A DNA stretch of 64,000 bases from Sphingomonas parva (ex Maeng et al. 2020) (lineage in GTDB: Bacteria; Pseudomonadota; Alphaproteobacteria; Sphingomonadales; Sphingomonadaceae), in NCBI RefSeq assembly GCF_004564275.1, contig NZ_SPDV01000004.1, positions 1-64,000 of the forward strand. Direction: 5' to 3'. Made by a program: the position numbers and the translations under genes. Each line of letters opens with the position of its first letter. Positions within the stretch are counted from its first letter, which is position 1. Shown in pieces: positions 54,226 to 62,862 of the stretch. Below the pieces are notes generated by a model. That model had not been told where the DNA came from. It did not search any database and saw nothing but the letters and a program-made list of their open reading frames with translations.

Positions 54226-55860
54226 GTGCAGCTCGCCACCATCGATATCGTCGTCGTCGTCGCCTACGCGATCGGCATCTTCGTCCTCGCGCAATATGTC
54301 AGCCGCGAGAAAGCGGGCCACGAGAAGGACACGTCCGACTATTTCCTCGCGTCCAAGTCGCTGCCGTGGTGGGCGATCGGCGCGTCGCTGATCGCCGCGA
54401 ACATCTCGGCCGAGCAGATCGTCGGCATGTCGGGCTCGGGCTATGTGATCGGCCTCGCCATCGCCTCCTACGAATGGATGGCGGCGCTCACTTTGCTGAT
54501 CGTCGGCAAGTTCTTCCTGCCGATCTTCCTGAGGAACGGCATCTACACGATGCCCCAGTTCCTCGAGCGCCGCTTCGGCCACAAGATCCGGCTGCTGATG
54601 GCCTTCTTCTGGCTCGCGCTCTACATCTTCGTGAACCTCACCTCGATCATCTGGCTCGGCTCGATCGCCGTGAACCAGGTCGCCGGCGTCGACCAGGACG
54701 TCGCGATCATCGGCCTCGGCGCCTTCGCCCTGCTCTACCAGCTGAAGGGCGGCCTCAAGGCGGTGGCGCTGACCGACATCGTCCAGGTCACTTTGCTGGT
54801 GATGGGCGGCCTGCTCGTCTCCGGAATCACCCTCGGCAAGATCGGCGGCGACGCCGGCATCCTCGGCGGCTTCCAGACCCTGGTCCAGCGCCTGCCCGAG
54901 CATTTCGACATGATCCTCTCGCCCGACAGCCCGCACTATAAGGAGCTGCCCGGCCTCTCCGTGTTGATCGGCGGGATGTGGATCGCGAACCTCAGCTACT
55001 GGGGGTTCAACCAGTACATCATCCAGCGGGCGCTCGCGGCGAAGAACATCGGCGAGGCGCAGAAGGGCGTGGTCTTCGCCGCCTATCTGAAGCTGCTGAT
55101 GCCGCTGATCGTGGTCGTGCCGGGCATCGCCGCGGTGATGCTGGCGCCCGGCCTCGACAAGCCCGATCAGGCCTATCCGACGATGCTGCGCTATCTGCCG
55201 AGCGGCATCCTCGGCCTCGTCTTCTCGGCGCTGGTCGCCGCGATCATCGCGTCGACCGCCTCGAAGATCAATTCAATCGCGACGATCTTCACGCTCGACA
55301 TCTACGCCAACTTCCGCCGCGCGCCCGGCGCGCAGTCGCAGGAGGGCGACATCGCCAACCCCGCTCTGGTCGACGAGAAGGATCCGGCCCAGGCGAAGCG
55401 CGAGCGCGAGCTCGTCCTGGTCGGCCGGATCGCCGCCGTCGCCTCGGTGATCATCGCCATCCTCGTCGCCCGGCCTCTGCTCGGAAAGTCCGATCAGGCC
55501 TTCCAGTTCATCCAGGAATTCACCGGCTTCTTCACGCCCGGCATCGTCGTGATGTTCATGCTCGGCCTGTTCTGGAAGCGGGCGACCGAGGCCGGCGCGA
55601 TCATCGCCGCGATAGCCTCGGTCGTCCTGTCGTTCCTTGGCAAGACGCTGCTGCCGGATCTGCCGTTCATGGACCGGATGGGGATCGTCTTCCTCGCCTC
55701 GCTGGCGCTCGCCGTGCTCGCCTCGCTCGCCACGCCGCAGCGGCCGGAGAAGAACTTCATCGTCACCGGCGACGTCCGTTTCGGCACCCCCGCCTCGTTC
55801 AACGTCGCCGGCCTGGGCGTCATCGTGATCCTGATCGCGCTCTACGCGACCTATTGGTGA
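54226..55860 (+). CDS. Sodium:solute symporter (SSS family), sugar-type
   Basis: A 544-aa inner-membrane symporter with about 14 helices, of the vSGLT-like branch. Family marks: SDYFLASKSLPWWAIGASLIAANISAEQIVGMSGSGY (residues ~35-75), the WLGSIAVNQVAG segment, and GLVFSALVAAIIASTASKINSIATIFTLDIY in the later half with the conserved Ser/Thr and Asn of the sodium site. It would bring monosaccharides released in the periplasm into the cytoplasm. GTG 54226 is preferred since GGAGG lies eight bases upstream; a TTG at 54220 is too close to it. Convergent end overlaps the following small lipoprotein by 10 bp. Confidence 0.92.
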   Translation: MQLATIDIVVVVAYAIGIFVLAQYVSREKAGHEKDTSDYFLASKSLPWWAIGASLIAANISAEQIVGMSGSGYVIGLAIASYEWMAALTLLIVGKFFLPIFLRNGIYTMPQFLERRFGHKIRLLMAFFWLALYIFVNLTSIIWLGSIAVNQVAGVDQDVAIIGLGAFALLYQLKGGLKAVALTDIVQVTLLVMGGLLVSGITLGKIGGDAGILGGFQTLVQRLPEHFDMILSPDSPHYKELPGLSVLIGGMWIANLSYWGFNQYIIQRALAAKNIGEAQKGVVFAAYLKLLMPLIVVVPGIAAVMLAPGLDKPDQAYPTMLRYLPSGILGLVFSALVAAIIASTASKINSIATIFTLDIYANFRRAPGAQSQEGDIANPALVDEKDPAQAKRERELVLVGRIAAVASVIIAILVARPLLGKSDQAFQFIQEFTGFFTPGIVVMFMLGLFWKRATEAGAIIAAIASVVLSFLGKTLLPDLPFMDRMGIVFLASLALAVLASLATPQRPEKNFIVTGDVRFGTPASFNVAGLGVIVILIALYATYW

Positions 55861-56093
55861 TTGGACGAGGCTCCGGCCTCGTTCGTCGCGGCGCCGGTGT
55901 CGGTATCGGCCATGCCGTTGGCGCCATCGGTGACGCCGTTGTCGGTGAGATCGGCGCCGGGCGCGCCGGTCGCGCCATAGGGGTCCTCCGAGATGCTGTT
56001 GGCGTCGGCGGCCGAATTGTCCGAGCCGCCGCTGTCGCCGCACCCGACGAGGAGCAGCGCTGCCGCCAGGCCGGTCAGGGTAGTCGCGCGCAT
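55851..56093 (-). CDS. Small Asp/Asn-rich lipoprotein
   Basis: An 80-aa product: signal peptide with lipobox LLLVGCGD (Cys at about residue 18), then a low-complexity, acidic Asp/Ser/Gly/Ala/Asn-rich mature part without predicted fold. Such short lipoproteins are common and of unknown function. The start at 56093 has GGAG seven bases upstream. The stop codon lies within the 3' end of the symporter gene (10-bp overlap of convergent genes). Confidence 0.6.
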   Translation of the reverse strand: MRATTLTGLAAALLLVGCGDSGGSDNSAADANSISEDPYGATGAPGADLTDNGVTDGANGMADTDTGAATNEAGASSNHQ

Positions 56094-56150
56094 CGAGTCT
56101 CTCCGCTCCGTTTTGCCTACGGGGGGAAACGGCGCCGGCGGCGCTTCGAT

Positions 56151-56316
56151 CCTCCCCGCTTGCGGGGAGGGGGACCAGCCGCAATGTGGAGGCCGGCGTG
56201 CCCCCGGCACGCCTGCGGACTGCTGGGAGCAGTCCGCACCTGCTCATGGTGGAGGGGGTTCGGTGACGGCCGCGGTCTGCAATGGGCCCCCTCCCCCCGC
56301 TCGCTGACGCGAGCGG
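56151..56316. repeat. Cluster of nested hairpins, intergenic repeat upstream of rph
   Basis: Four perfect stems lie in a row: CCTCCCCGC/GCGGGGAGG (56151-56170), GGCGTGCC/GGCACGCC (56195-56213), an 11-bp stem TGCGGACTGCT/AGCAGTCCGCA (56214-56238) and CCGCTCGC/GCGAGCGG (56297-56316). The outer GGGGGACCA and TGGTGGAGGGGG segments pair with each other. This is the layout of composite palindromic intergenic elements widespread in sphingomonads. It fills most of the 313-bp gap before rph, which holds no gene. Confidence 0.7.
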
Positions 56317-56406
56317 TCCTCCTCTCGGTACCGGAAAGGAATTGTGCGGCTGGATTCTCCCTGCCCCGCCCGGTAAGGCGCGCGCACATTTCCAGAAAGG
56401 ACAGAC

Positions 56407-57123
56407 ATGCGCCCATCCGGACGCGCGCCCGACCAGATGCGCGAGATCGTCATGGAGGCGGGGTTCACCCGCCACGCCGAAGGAAGCTGCCTGATCGCCT
56501 TCGGCGACACGCGCGTGCTGTGCACCGCCTCGGTCGAGACCAATCTGCCGCCGTGGCTGCGCGGCAAGGGCAAGGGCTGGGTCACCGCCGAATACGGCAT
56601 GCTGCCCCGCGCGACCCACACCCGCGGCCGCCGCGAGGCGGCCTCGGGCAAGCAGTCCGGTCGCACCCAGGAGATCCAGCGCCTGATCGGCCGATCGCTC
56701 CGCGCCGTGGTCGATCTCGAGAAGCTCGGCGAGCGCCAGATCACCCTCGATTGCGACGTCATCCAGGCCGACGGCGGCACCCGCACCGCGGCGATCTCCG
56801 GCGCCTGGGTGGCGCTGCGCATCGCCGTCGACGGGCTGATGAAGCAGCAATTGCTGACCGTCGATCCGATCCGCGACAAGGTCGCGGCGGTGAGCTGCGG
56901 CATCCACAACGGAACCGGCGTGCTCGACCTCGATTATGCGGAGGATTCGACCGCCGGCGCGGACGGCAATTTCGTCCTCACCGGCGCCGGGAACATCGTG
57001 GAGGCGCAGGTGACCGCGGAAGGCGAGACCTATGACGAGGAAGGCCTGCTGCGGCTGCTGAGGCTGGCGCGGATCGGTTGTACCGAGATCTTCGCGGCGC
57101 AGGACCGGGCGACCGGACGATGA
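56407..57123 (+). CDS. rph: Ribonuclease PH
   Basis: A 238-aa phosphorolytic 3'-exoribonuclease that trims tRNA 3' ends, working as a hexamer. Family features: [13 protein letters not shown] at the start, [12 protein letters not shown], the [22 protein letters not shown] block, [16 protein letters not shown] and [14 protein letters not shown] with the phosphate-binding residues. The length is standard. AAAGGA lies six bases upstream of the ATG. Its TGA overlaps the ATG of rdgB (ATGA), starting a coupled rph-rdgB-hemW operon, an order seen in many alphaproteobacteria. Confidence 0.97.
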   Translation: MRPSGRAPDQMREIVMEAGFTRHAEGSCLIAFGDTRVLCTASVETNLPPWLRGKGKGWVTAEYGMLPRATHTRGRREAASGKQSGRTQEIQRLIGRSLRAVVDLEKLGERQITLDCDVIQADGGTRTAAISGAWVALRIAVDGLMKQQLLTVDPIRDKVAAVSCGIHNGTGVLDLDYAEDSTAGADGNFVLTGAGNIVEAQVTAEGETYDEEGLLRLLRLARIGCTEIFAAQDRATGR

Positions 57124-57764
57124 GGAAGCTCGAGCCCGGCCGCCTCGTCCTCGCCAGCCACAACCAGGGCAAGGTGCGCGAGATCCGCGACCTGCTCGGC
57201 CCCTATGGCATCGAACCGGTCTCGGCGGCCGAGCTCGACCTTCCGGAGCCCGAGGAGACCGGCACGACCTTCGTCGACAATGCCGATCTCAAGGCGCGCC
57301 AGGCCGCGGATCTTTCCGGCCTGCCGGCGCTTGCCGACGACAGCGGTCTGTGCGTCGAAGCGCTCGGCAATCGCCCAGGCATCTTCTCGGCACGCTGGGC
57401 CCTGGTCGATCCGTCCGTCGATCCCGGCGCGGGACCCGGCGAGGTCCAGGGCGGCCGTGACTTCGGCCTGGCGATGCGCCGCGTCCAGGAGGAGCTGGAG
57501 GCGCTCGGCCCCGAGGCGAGCCGCGCCGCGCATTTCGTCTGCGCCCTTGCCGTGGTCTGGCCGGACGGACGCAGCGAATGGTTCGAGGGACGCGTCGACG
57601 GCACCCTGGTCTGGCCGCCGCGCGGCGACAAGGGCTTCGGCTACGATCCGATGTTCCAGCCGGCGGGCTACGACCTGACCTTCGGCGAGATGGATCCGGA
57701 CGAGAAGCACCGGATCAGCCACCGCGCCGACGCCTTCCGCAAGCTGGTTGCCGCTTTGCTGTGA
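57120..57764 (+). CDS. rdgB: XTP/dITP diphosphatase (RdgB/HAM1)
   Basis: A 214-aa house-cleaning pyrophosphatase that removes ITP, dITP and XTP. Signature elements: [16 protein letters not shown] at the N-terminus, [38 protein letters not shown] and the late [10 protein letters not shown] and [11 protein letters not shown]. The start at 57120 overlaps the rph stop by 4 nt and its own stop overlaps the GTG of hemW (GTGA), so the three genes are translationally coupled. Confidence 0.96.
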   Translation: MRKLEPGRLVLASHNQGKVREIRDLLGPYGIEPVSAAELDLPEPEETGTTFVDNADLKARQAADLSGLPALADDSGLCVEALGNRPGIFSARWALVDPSVDPGAGPGEVQGGRDFGLAMRRVQEELEALGPEASRAAHFVCALAVVWPDGRSEWFEGRVDGTLVWPPRGDKGFGYDPMFQPAGYDLTFGEMDPDEKHRISHRADAFRKLVAALL

Positions 57765-58930
57765 TCGACGCCGGGTACGCGTCGCCCGTCGAGGCGGAGA
57801 CGGTGGAGCGCGCCCCGGCGGCCCCGCTGGCGCTTTACGTCCATTGGCCGTTCTGCGTCTCCAAATGCCCCTATTGCGACTTCAACAGCCACGTCCGTGA
57901 CGCGATCGATCAGGACGCCTGGCGCGAGGCGCTGCTGCGTGACCTGGCCTTCGAGGCGGAAGCGGGGCCGCGCGGCCCGCTCGGCTCGATCTTCTTCGGC
58001 GGCGGCACGCCGTCGCTGATGCCGCCGGCCACGGTGGCGGCGCTGCTCGAGGCGGCGGAGCGGCACTGGGGCTTCGCGCCGGGCATCGAGATCACGCTCG
58101 AGGCGAACCCCTCCTCGGTCGAAGCCGCGCGATTCGCCGACATCGCCGCCGCCGGCGTCAACCGGGTCTCGCTCGGTCTGCAGGCGCTCGACGAGGAGGC
58201 GCTGCGCTTCCTCGGCCGCGCCCACGGCCTCGACGAAGGACTCGCCGCGCTCGACACCGCCCAGCGCGCCTTCGCCCGCGTCAGCTTCGACCTGATCTAC
58301 GCCCGTCCCGGGCAGAGCGCCGACGCCTGGGGCGCCGAGCTCGCCCGCGCCCTCGCCTTCGGCACCGGCCATCTGTCGCTCTACCAGCTCACCATCGAGC
58401 CGGGCACGCGCTTCGCCACGCTCGCCGCCAAGGGCGAGCTTGCGACGATCGAAGCGGACGAGGCGGCGGCGCTCTACGAGCAGACCCAGGCGATGACCGA
58501 GGCGGCGGGGTTCCCCGCTTATGAGATCTCGAACCACGCGCGCCTCGGCGAGGAGAGCCGCCACAATCTCGCGTACTGGCGCTATCAGCCTTATCTCGGC
58601 GTCGGCCCGGGCGCGCACGGCCGCCGCGGCCACGTCTCGACCCAGCGCCACCGCAAGCCCGAGAACTGGCTGAAGGCCCTGGCGCGCAACGGCCACGGCA
58701 TCGTCGAGGAGACTCCGTTGAGCGCGGCCGACGAAGCGCTCGAAACGCTGCTGATGGGCCTCAGGCTGCGCGAGGGGGTCCCGCTCCCCCGGATCGAGAG
58801 CGTGCTCGATCGCGCCGGTCTCGACCGGATGGAGCGCCAGGGCCTGGTCGAGCGCCGCGCCGGCCGCCTGTTCGCCCGCCCCGAGGGCATGCTTTTGCTC
58901 GACGGCATCCTCGCCGAGATCGCGGCCTGA
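57761..58930 (+). CDS. hemW: HemW-type radical SAM heme chaperone
   Basis: A 389-aa radical SAM protein, often mis-called coproporphyrinogen oxidase. The cluster motif [10 protein letters not shown] has Cys32, Cys36, Cys39 and then Phe41 where HemN has a fourth Cys, which marks HemW, a heme-binding chaperone. [22 protein letters not shown] and DLIYARPGQ follow the radical-SAM pattern. The true HemN is at 26391-27710, so both are present. GTG start at 57761 through a 4-nt overlap with rdgB; a GC-rich hairpin follows its stop. Confidence 0.93.
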   Translation: MIDAGYASPVEAETVERAPAAPLALYVHWPFCVSKCPYCDFNSHVRDAIDQDAWREALLRDLAFEAEAGPRGPLGSIFFGGGTPSLMPPATVAALLEAAERHWGFAPGIEITLEANPSSVEAARFADIAAAGVNRVSLGLQALDEEALRFLGRAHGLDEGLAALDTAQRAFARVSFDLIYARPGQSADAWGAELARALAFGTGHLSLYQLTIEPGTRFATLAAKGELATIEADEAAALYEQTQAMTEAAGFPAYEISNHARLGEESRHNLAYWRYQPYLGVGPGAHGRRGHVSTQRHRKPENWLKALARNGHGIVEETPLSAADEALETLLMGLRLREGVPLPRIESVLDRAGLDRMERQGLVERRAGRLFARPEGMLLLDGILAEIAA

Positions 58931-58939
58931 CAGATATGT

Positions 58940-58962
58940 TCCCTTCCCTTGCAGGGAAGGGA
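58940..58962. terminator. Hairpin between convergent hemW and LpoA-like gene
   Basis: TCCCTTCCCT and AGGGAAGGGA form a perfect 10-bp stem with a TGC loop, 10 bp after the hemW stop and 17 bp before the convergent stop. It could terminate transcription from both sides, though no clear T-tract is present. Confidence 0.55.
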
Positions 58963-58978
58963 GCCTTCGGGCAGCGCC

Positions 58979-60181
58979 TCAGTCGAAATCCCGTGCCGCG
59001 GGAGACACCACTTTCGTCCCGCCGGCAGTCACCTCGCGCACTTCGAGCGCGCGCTCGGCGACGCCGCTTGCGGCGAAGCGGAAGGCGCCGTCGACGCCGG
59101 TGAAGCCGGTCGTGTCGCGCAGCGCGAAATCGGGAAAAGGCTGGCCGTAGCGCACCACCTTACCGACCCGCACCGCGAGCAGCACCGCGTCGTAGCCGAG
59201 GCTGGCGAGCCGATAGGGGTTGGCGCCGTAGCGGCTGCGGTAGCGCTCGCGCAGCTGGTTGAACATCGTGTCGGACGGCGCCGCGTACCAGGCGCCGCGC
59301 AGCGCTGCGTTGCGGCCGAGGTCCGCCTCCGTGGACCATAATTCGGTGCCGAGGATCCGCGCCTCGCCCGACGGCCCGTTGCGCAGGTTCGGCGCCGCGC
59401 TGGCGGCGACGCGGCCGCTGTCCGCGATCAGCACCGCGTCGAAGCGGCCGGCGGCGTTCAGCTTGGTGATCGCGCTGCGCATGCCGGCAACGCCGCGCTC
59501 GATCGGCTGGACCGCGACCAGCCGCCCGCCGCTGCGGGTTACCGCGTCGATCATCGCCTGCGAGGCGCGCCGTCCGTACACTCCTTCGGCGGCCAGCGCG
59601 GCGAAGCGCTGCACGCCCTGGCTGCCGGCGTAGCGCACCACGCGCGAAATCGACTGGCCGGGCGTGAAGCCCATCAGATAGACGCCGTTGCCCGCCACGC
59701 TGACGTCGTTCGAGAAGGCGACGACCGGCACGCGCCGCCGGGCGGCGACCGGCGCGACGGCGCGAACATCCTCGGACAGCAACGGCCCGAGGAACAAGGC
59801 ATTGCCGTCGGCCAGCGCCTGGTTCGCAGCGGCGGCGGCGCCCTTCGCCGTATCGTAGACGGTGATCCGCACCCCGGCCCCGCCGCTGTCGAGAAGCGCG
59901 AGATTGGCGGCATTGGCGATCGACTGGCCGACTCCGGCATTGCCGCCGGTCAGCGGCACCAGCACCGCGATGCGGTGCCGCCGTTCGTCCTGGGGCAGGC
60001 CGGGCGTGACCTCCGGCTCGGGCGGGCGCTGCTGCGTGCGGACGGGCGGCGGCGGCTCCTGCGGCGCGGGCGCCGATTTCGGCACGAGCTGACAGCCGCC
60101 CAGCGCCATAGCGAACAAGGCCGAGGCGCCAAGCCCCAGGATCGCGCGCCGCGCTTGCGGCGGGTGGGACTGCTCTGCCAT
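58979..60181 (-). CDS. Penicillin-binding protein activator (LpoA-like) lipoprotein
   Basis: A 400-aa outer-membrane-type lipoprotein: signal with lipobox LGGC (Cys near residue 30), a Pro-rich linker (PAPQEPPPPV), then a periplasmic-binding-protein fold (type-1 / LpoA C-domain: RHRIAVLVPLTGGNAGVGQSIANAANLAL, GPLLSEDVRAVAPVA, VPVVAFSNDVSVAG). In gammaproteobacteria LpoA activates PBP1a; a class A PBP gene lies 2.7 kb away, which fits but does not prove that role. ATG 60181 shares bases with the divergent rsmI start. Confidence 0.82.
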   Translation of the reverse strand: MAEQSHPPQARRAILGLGASALFAMALGGCQLVPKSAPAPQEPPPPVRTQQRPPEPEVTPGLPQDERRHRIAVLVPLTGGNAGVGQSIANAANLALLDSGGAGVRITVYDTAKGAAAAANQALADGNALFLGPLLSEDVRAVAPVAARRRVPVVAFSNDVSVAGNGVYLMGFTPGQSISRVVRYAGSQGVQRFAALAAEGVYGRRASQAMIDAVTRSGGRLVAVQPIERGVAGMRSAITKLNAAGRFDAVLIADSGRVAASAAPNLRNGPSGEARILGTELWSTEADLGRNAALRGAWYAAPSDTMFNQLRERYRSRYGANPYRLASLGYDAVLLAVRVGKVVRYGQPFPDFALRDTTGFTGVDGAFRFAASGVAERALEVREVTAGGTKVVSPAARDFD

Positions 60182-61025
60182 GACCTTGGACCTCATGCAC
60201 ACTCCCCTGCCTCCCGGCCTCTATATCGTCGCAACGCCGATCGGCAATCTCTCCGATCTCAGCCCGCGAGCGGCAGCGACCCTGGCCGCCGCCGACGTGA
60301 TCGCGGTCGAGGACAGTCGCGTCACCGCGAAGCTCCTCGGCCATATCGGTGTCAGGAAGCCGATGCTCGCCTATCACGATCACAATGCCGATCGCGTCCG
60401 GCCGGAGCTGCTCGCCCGCATGCGCGACGGCGCCGTCGCCTTGGTCTCGGACGCCGGAACGCCGCTCATCTCCGATCCGGGCTACAAATTGGTGCGCGAC
60501 GCCCGCGAGGCCGGCATACCGGTCACCACCATTCCTGGCCCTTCGGCGGCAGTGGCGGCGCTGACCCTCGCCGGCCTGCCGACCGACCGCTTCCTGTTCG
60601 CCGGTTTCCTCCCCGCCAAGGGCGGCGCGCGGGCGACGGCGATCGCCGAGCTCGCGCCGATCCGCGCCACGCTCGTCCTCTACGAGAGCGGCCCGAGGCT
60701 CGCCGCCGCGCTCGAGGCCCTTCACCAGGGGCTCGGCGACCGTCCCGCCGCCGTGGTGCGCGAGATCAGCAAGAAGTTCGAGGAGACCGCGACCGGCAGC
60801 CTCGCCAAGCTTGCCGCGCGCTACGCCGAAGCGCCGCCGAAAGGCGAGATCGTGATCGTCGTCGGTCCGCCCGGGGAAGCGGCTGCGGCCGGGGAAGCCG
60901 ATATCGATGCGGCGCTGAGGGAAGCGATGACCCGCCTCTCCCCCTCGCGTGCGGCCGCGGAGGTCGCCGAGGCGCTCAACGTGCCGAAGCGCCAGGCCTA
61001 TGAGCGGGCGCTGAAGCTCAAGTGA
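60180..61025 (+). CDS. rsmI: 16S rRNA (cytidine(1402)-2'-O)-methyltransferase
   Basis: A 281-aa SAM-dependent enzyme that 2'-O-methylates C1402 of 16S rRNA in the decoding centre. It has a tetrapyrrole-methylase fold: GLYIVATPIGNLSDLSPRA, VIAVEDSRVT, LVSDAGTPLISDPG and TTIPGPSAAVAALTLAGL, FLFAGFLPAK. The start could be ATG 60180, which overlaps the divergent gene's ATG (CATG), or ATG 60195, which gives a more typical N-terminus. Its TGA overlaps the GTG of yraN by 4 nt. The divergent LpoA-like / rsmI-yraN arrangement is conserved in many proteobacteria. Confidence 0.96.
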   Translation: MTLDLMHTPLPPGLYIVATPIGNLSDLSPRAAATLAAADVIAVEDSRVTAKLLGHIGVRKPMLAYHDHNADRVRPELLARMRDGAVALVSDAGTPLISDPGYKLVRDAREAGIPVTTIPGPSAAVAALTLAGLPTDRFLFAGFLPAKGGARATAIAELAPIRATLVLYESGPRLAAALEALHQGLGDRPAAVVREISKKFEETATGSLAKLAARYAEAPPKGEIVIVVGPPGEAAAAGEADIDAALREAMTRLSPSRAAAEVAEALNVPKRQAYERALKLK

Positions 61026-61372
61026 GCCGGCAGCGCGCCGAGCGCGGCGGCCGCAGGGCCGAGACGCTCGCCGCCTGGTGGCTTCGCCTGAAGATGTGGA
61101 CGATCCTCGGCCGGCGGGTGCGCACGCCGGTGGGCGAGATCGATCTCGTCGCGCGGCGCGGGCGAACGCTCGCCTTCGTCGAGGTCAAGGCGCGGGGCAG
61201 CGCCGCGCAGGCGGCGCTCGCCCTCGACGACTATCGGCTCCGCCGCGTCGCGGCGGCGGCCGAAGCGCTTGTGCCGCGTTACGCCAAGGCCGGAGACACG
61301 ATCAGGATCGACGCGATCTTCGTCGTGCCCGGACGCCTGCCGCGGCACGTGGCGAATATCTGGCAGGGCTGA
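61022..61372 (+). CDS. yraN: YraN family (UPF0102) endonuclease-like protein
   Basis: A 116-aa protein with the nuclease-like core of UPF0102: GRRVRTPVGEIDLVARRGRTLAFVEVKARGS, where the Glu-Ile-Asp and Glu-Val-Lys triads match the E-D-ExK pattern of Holliday-junction-resolvase-type folds. Exact role unproven. Translationally coupled to rsmI through a GTGA overlap. The 245 bp that follow contain no recognised gene. Confidence 0.93.
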   Translation: MSRQRAERGGRRAETLAAWWLRLKMWTILGRRVRTPVGEIDLVARRGRTLAFVEVKARGSAAQAALALDDYRLRRVAAAAEALVPRYAKAGDTIRIDAIFVVPGRLPRHVANIWQG

Positions 61373-61617
61373 GGCGGAGCCTTGGACGTCGCCCGCCGTC
61401 GAGGCGGCATGTGGCAGGCGCGAACCATCGGGCTCGGCCCGGAGCCCGAGGCCTGATCCCGCCCCCTGCGCGAGATCCTCCGTGGGACCTGATCTCCGAT
61501 CCCGAAGCTCTTGCCCGGAGCGCGGATCACGGAGATAGAGGGCGCCGGCCCTATGCTTCACCACAGCCATCCCGACGCGATCCTCGCGGCCCTATCCGGG
61601 CAGGCCGCCCTGCCGGC

Positions 61618-62772
61618 ATGAGCGACGTGCTGATCCTCGGCGGCGGGATCGCCGGTCTCTCCGCGGCCGCGCATCTGGCACGCCACATGCGCGTGACGGT
61701 GATCGAGGCCGAGGATGCGCTCGGCTATCATTCGTCCGGCCGCAGCGTCTCGTTCAGCCATTACGGCATCGGGAACGCCGCGGTGCGCGGGCTCACCGCC
61801 TGGAGCCGGAGCTTCTACGAAGCGCAGCCGGCCGGCTTCTGCGACACGCCCCTCGCCCGGCCGGTGCCGACCATCTATCTCGCGCGCGAAGAGACCCTCC
61901 CCGCGCTGGAGGCGCTGCATGCGGAGATGGCCCGGTTTACCGACGCCGTCCGCTGGATCGGCCCTGCGGAGATCGAGGCGCTCTGCCCGGTGGTGCGCAC
62001 CGGCGCGGGCCAGGCGGTGAAGGCGGTGCTCGACCCGACCGGGCTCAAGCTCGACGCCGACGCTTTGCTCCAGTCCTTCGCCCGGCAGGTCCGCGCCGCG
62101 GGGAGCGAGATCCTGACCGGACAGCGGATCGCGGCGATCGAAGCGACCGGCGAAGGGTGGCGGGTGCGGAGCGAGGGCGGCGAAAGCCGGACGGCCAGGA
62201 TCCTGGTCAACGCCGCCGGCGCCTGGGGCGACCGGATGGCGGCGCTGGCCGGCGTGGCGCCGATCGGCCTGCAGCCCAAGCGGCGGACGATCATCGTCGT
62301 CGATCCGCCGGCCGGCACCGACGTCTCCGCCTGGCCGTTCGTGCACAGCGCCGGCGGCGACTTCTACATGCTGCCCGAAGCGGGGCAGATCCTGGTCTCG
62401 CCGGTCGACGAGGTCGAGGACGATCCGTGCGACGCGCGGCCGGAGGACTATGACGTCGCGCTCGCCGCCCACCAGCTCGAGCAATATACCACTCTGCCGG
62501 TGCCGCGGATCGCCCATCGCTGGGCAGGGCTGCGCTCGTTCGTCGCCGACCGCGTGCCGACTGCCGGTTTCGATCGCGAGGCGCCCGGCTTCTTCTGGCT
62601 GGTCGGCCAGGGCGGCTACGGCCTCCAGACCGCCCCGGCGATGGCGGCGATCGTCGAGGCCCTGATCACCGGCAGCGCCTGGCCCGAGGGCCTCGACGCG
62701 CTCGGTGTCGGTCCCGCGCAGGTGACGCCCGATCGGCTCCGCAACGGCTCGGCGCATTCCGTCGCAACCTGA
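61618..62772 (+). CDS. FAD-dependent D-amino-acid-dehydrogenase-type oxidoreductase
   Basis: A 384-aa DAO-family flavoenzyme. The dinucleotide-binding motif is ILGGGIAGLSAAAHLA, and LVNAAGAWGDRMA is the second FAD contact; the end has GQGGYGLQTAPAMA. The segment YHSSGRSVSFSHYGIGN after the first strand resembles D-arginine dehydrogenase (DauA), so a D-Arg or related D-amino acid is a plausible substrate. ATG 61618; the frame is open upstream but would overlap yraN in a non-coding way. No signal peptide, cytoplasmic or peripheral membrane. Confidence 0.85.
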   Translation: MSDVLILGGGIAGLSAAAHLARHMRVTVIEAEDALGYHSSGRSVSFSHYGIGNAAVRGLTAWSRSFYEAQPAGFCDTPLARPVPTIYLAREETLPALEALHAEMARFTDAVRWIGPAEIEALCPVVRTGAGQAVKAVLDPTGLKLDADALLQSFARQVRAAGSEILTGQRIAAIEATGEGWRVRSEGGESRTARILVNAAGAWGDRMAALAGVAPIGLQPKRRTIIVVDPPAGTDVSAWPFVHSAGGDFYMLPEAGQILVSPVDEVEDDPCDARPEDYDVALAAHQLEQYTTLPVPRIAHRWAGLRSFVADRVPTAGFDREAPGFFWLVGQGGYGLQTAPAMAAIVEALITGSAWPEGLDALGVGPAQVTPDRLRNGSAHSVAT

Positions 62773-62862
62773 ATCGGGCCGCATCGTTCAGCGGGCGTAG
62801 CGTCGGACCCGGCGCGTACGATCGGGCTTCAGCCCCGGCCGATCTGGGTCTATGGAGAGCGG

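Noticed and set aside
61078-61617. N-terminal extension of the FAD oxidoreductase into yraN
   Set aside because: The upstream in-frame sequence is the shadow of yraN; the FAD motif starts right after ATG 61618.
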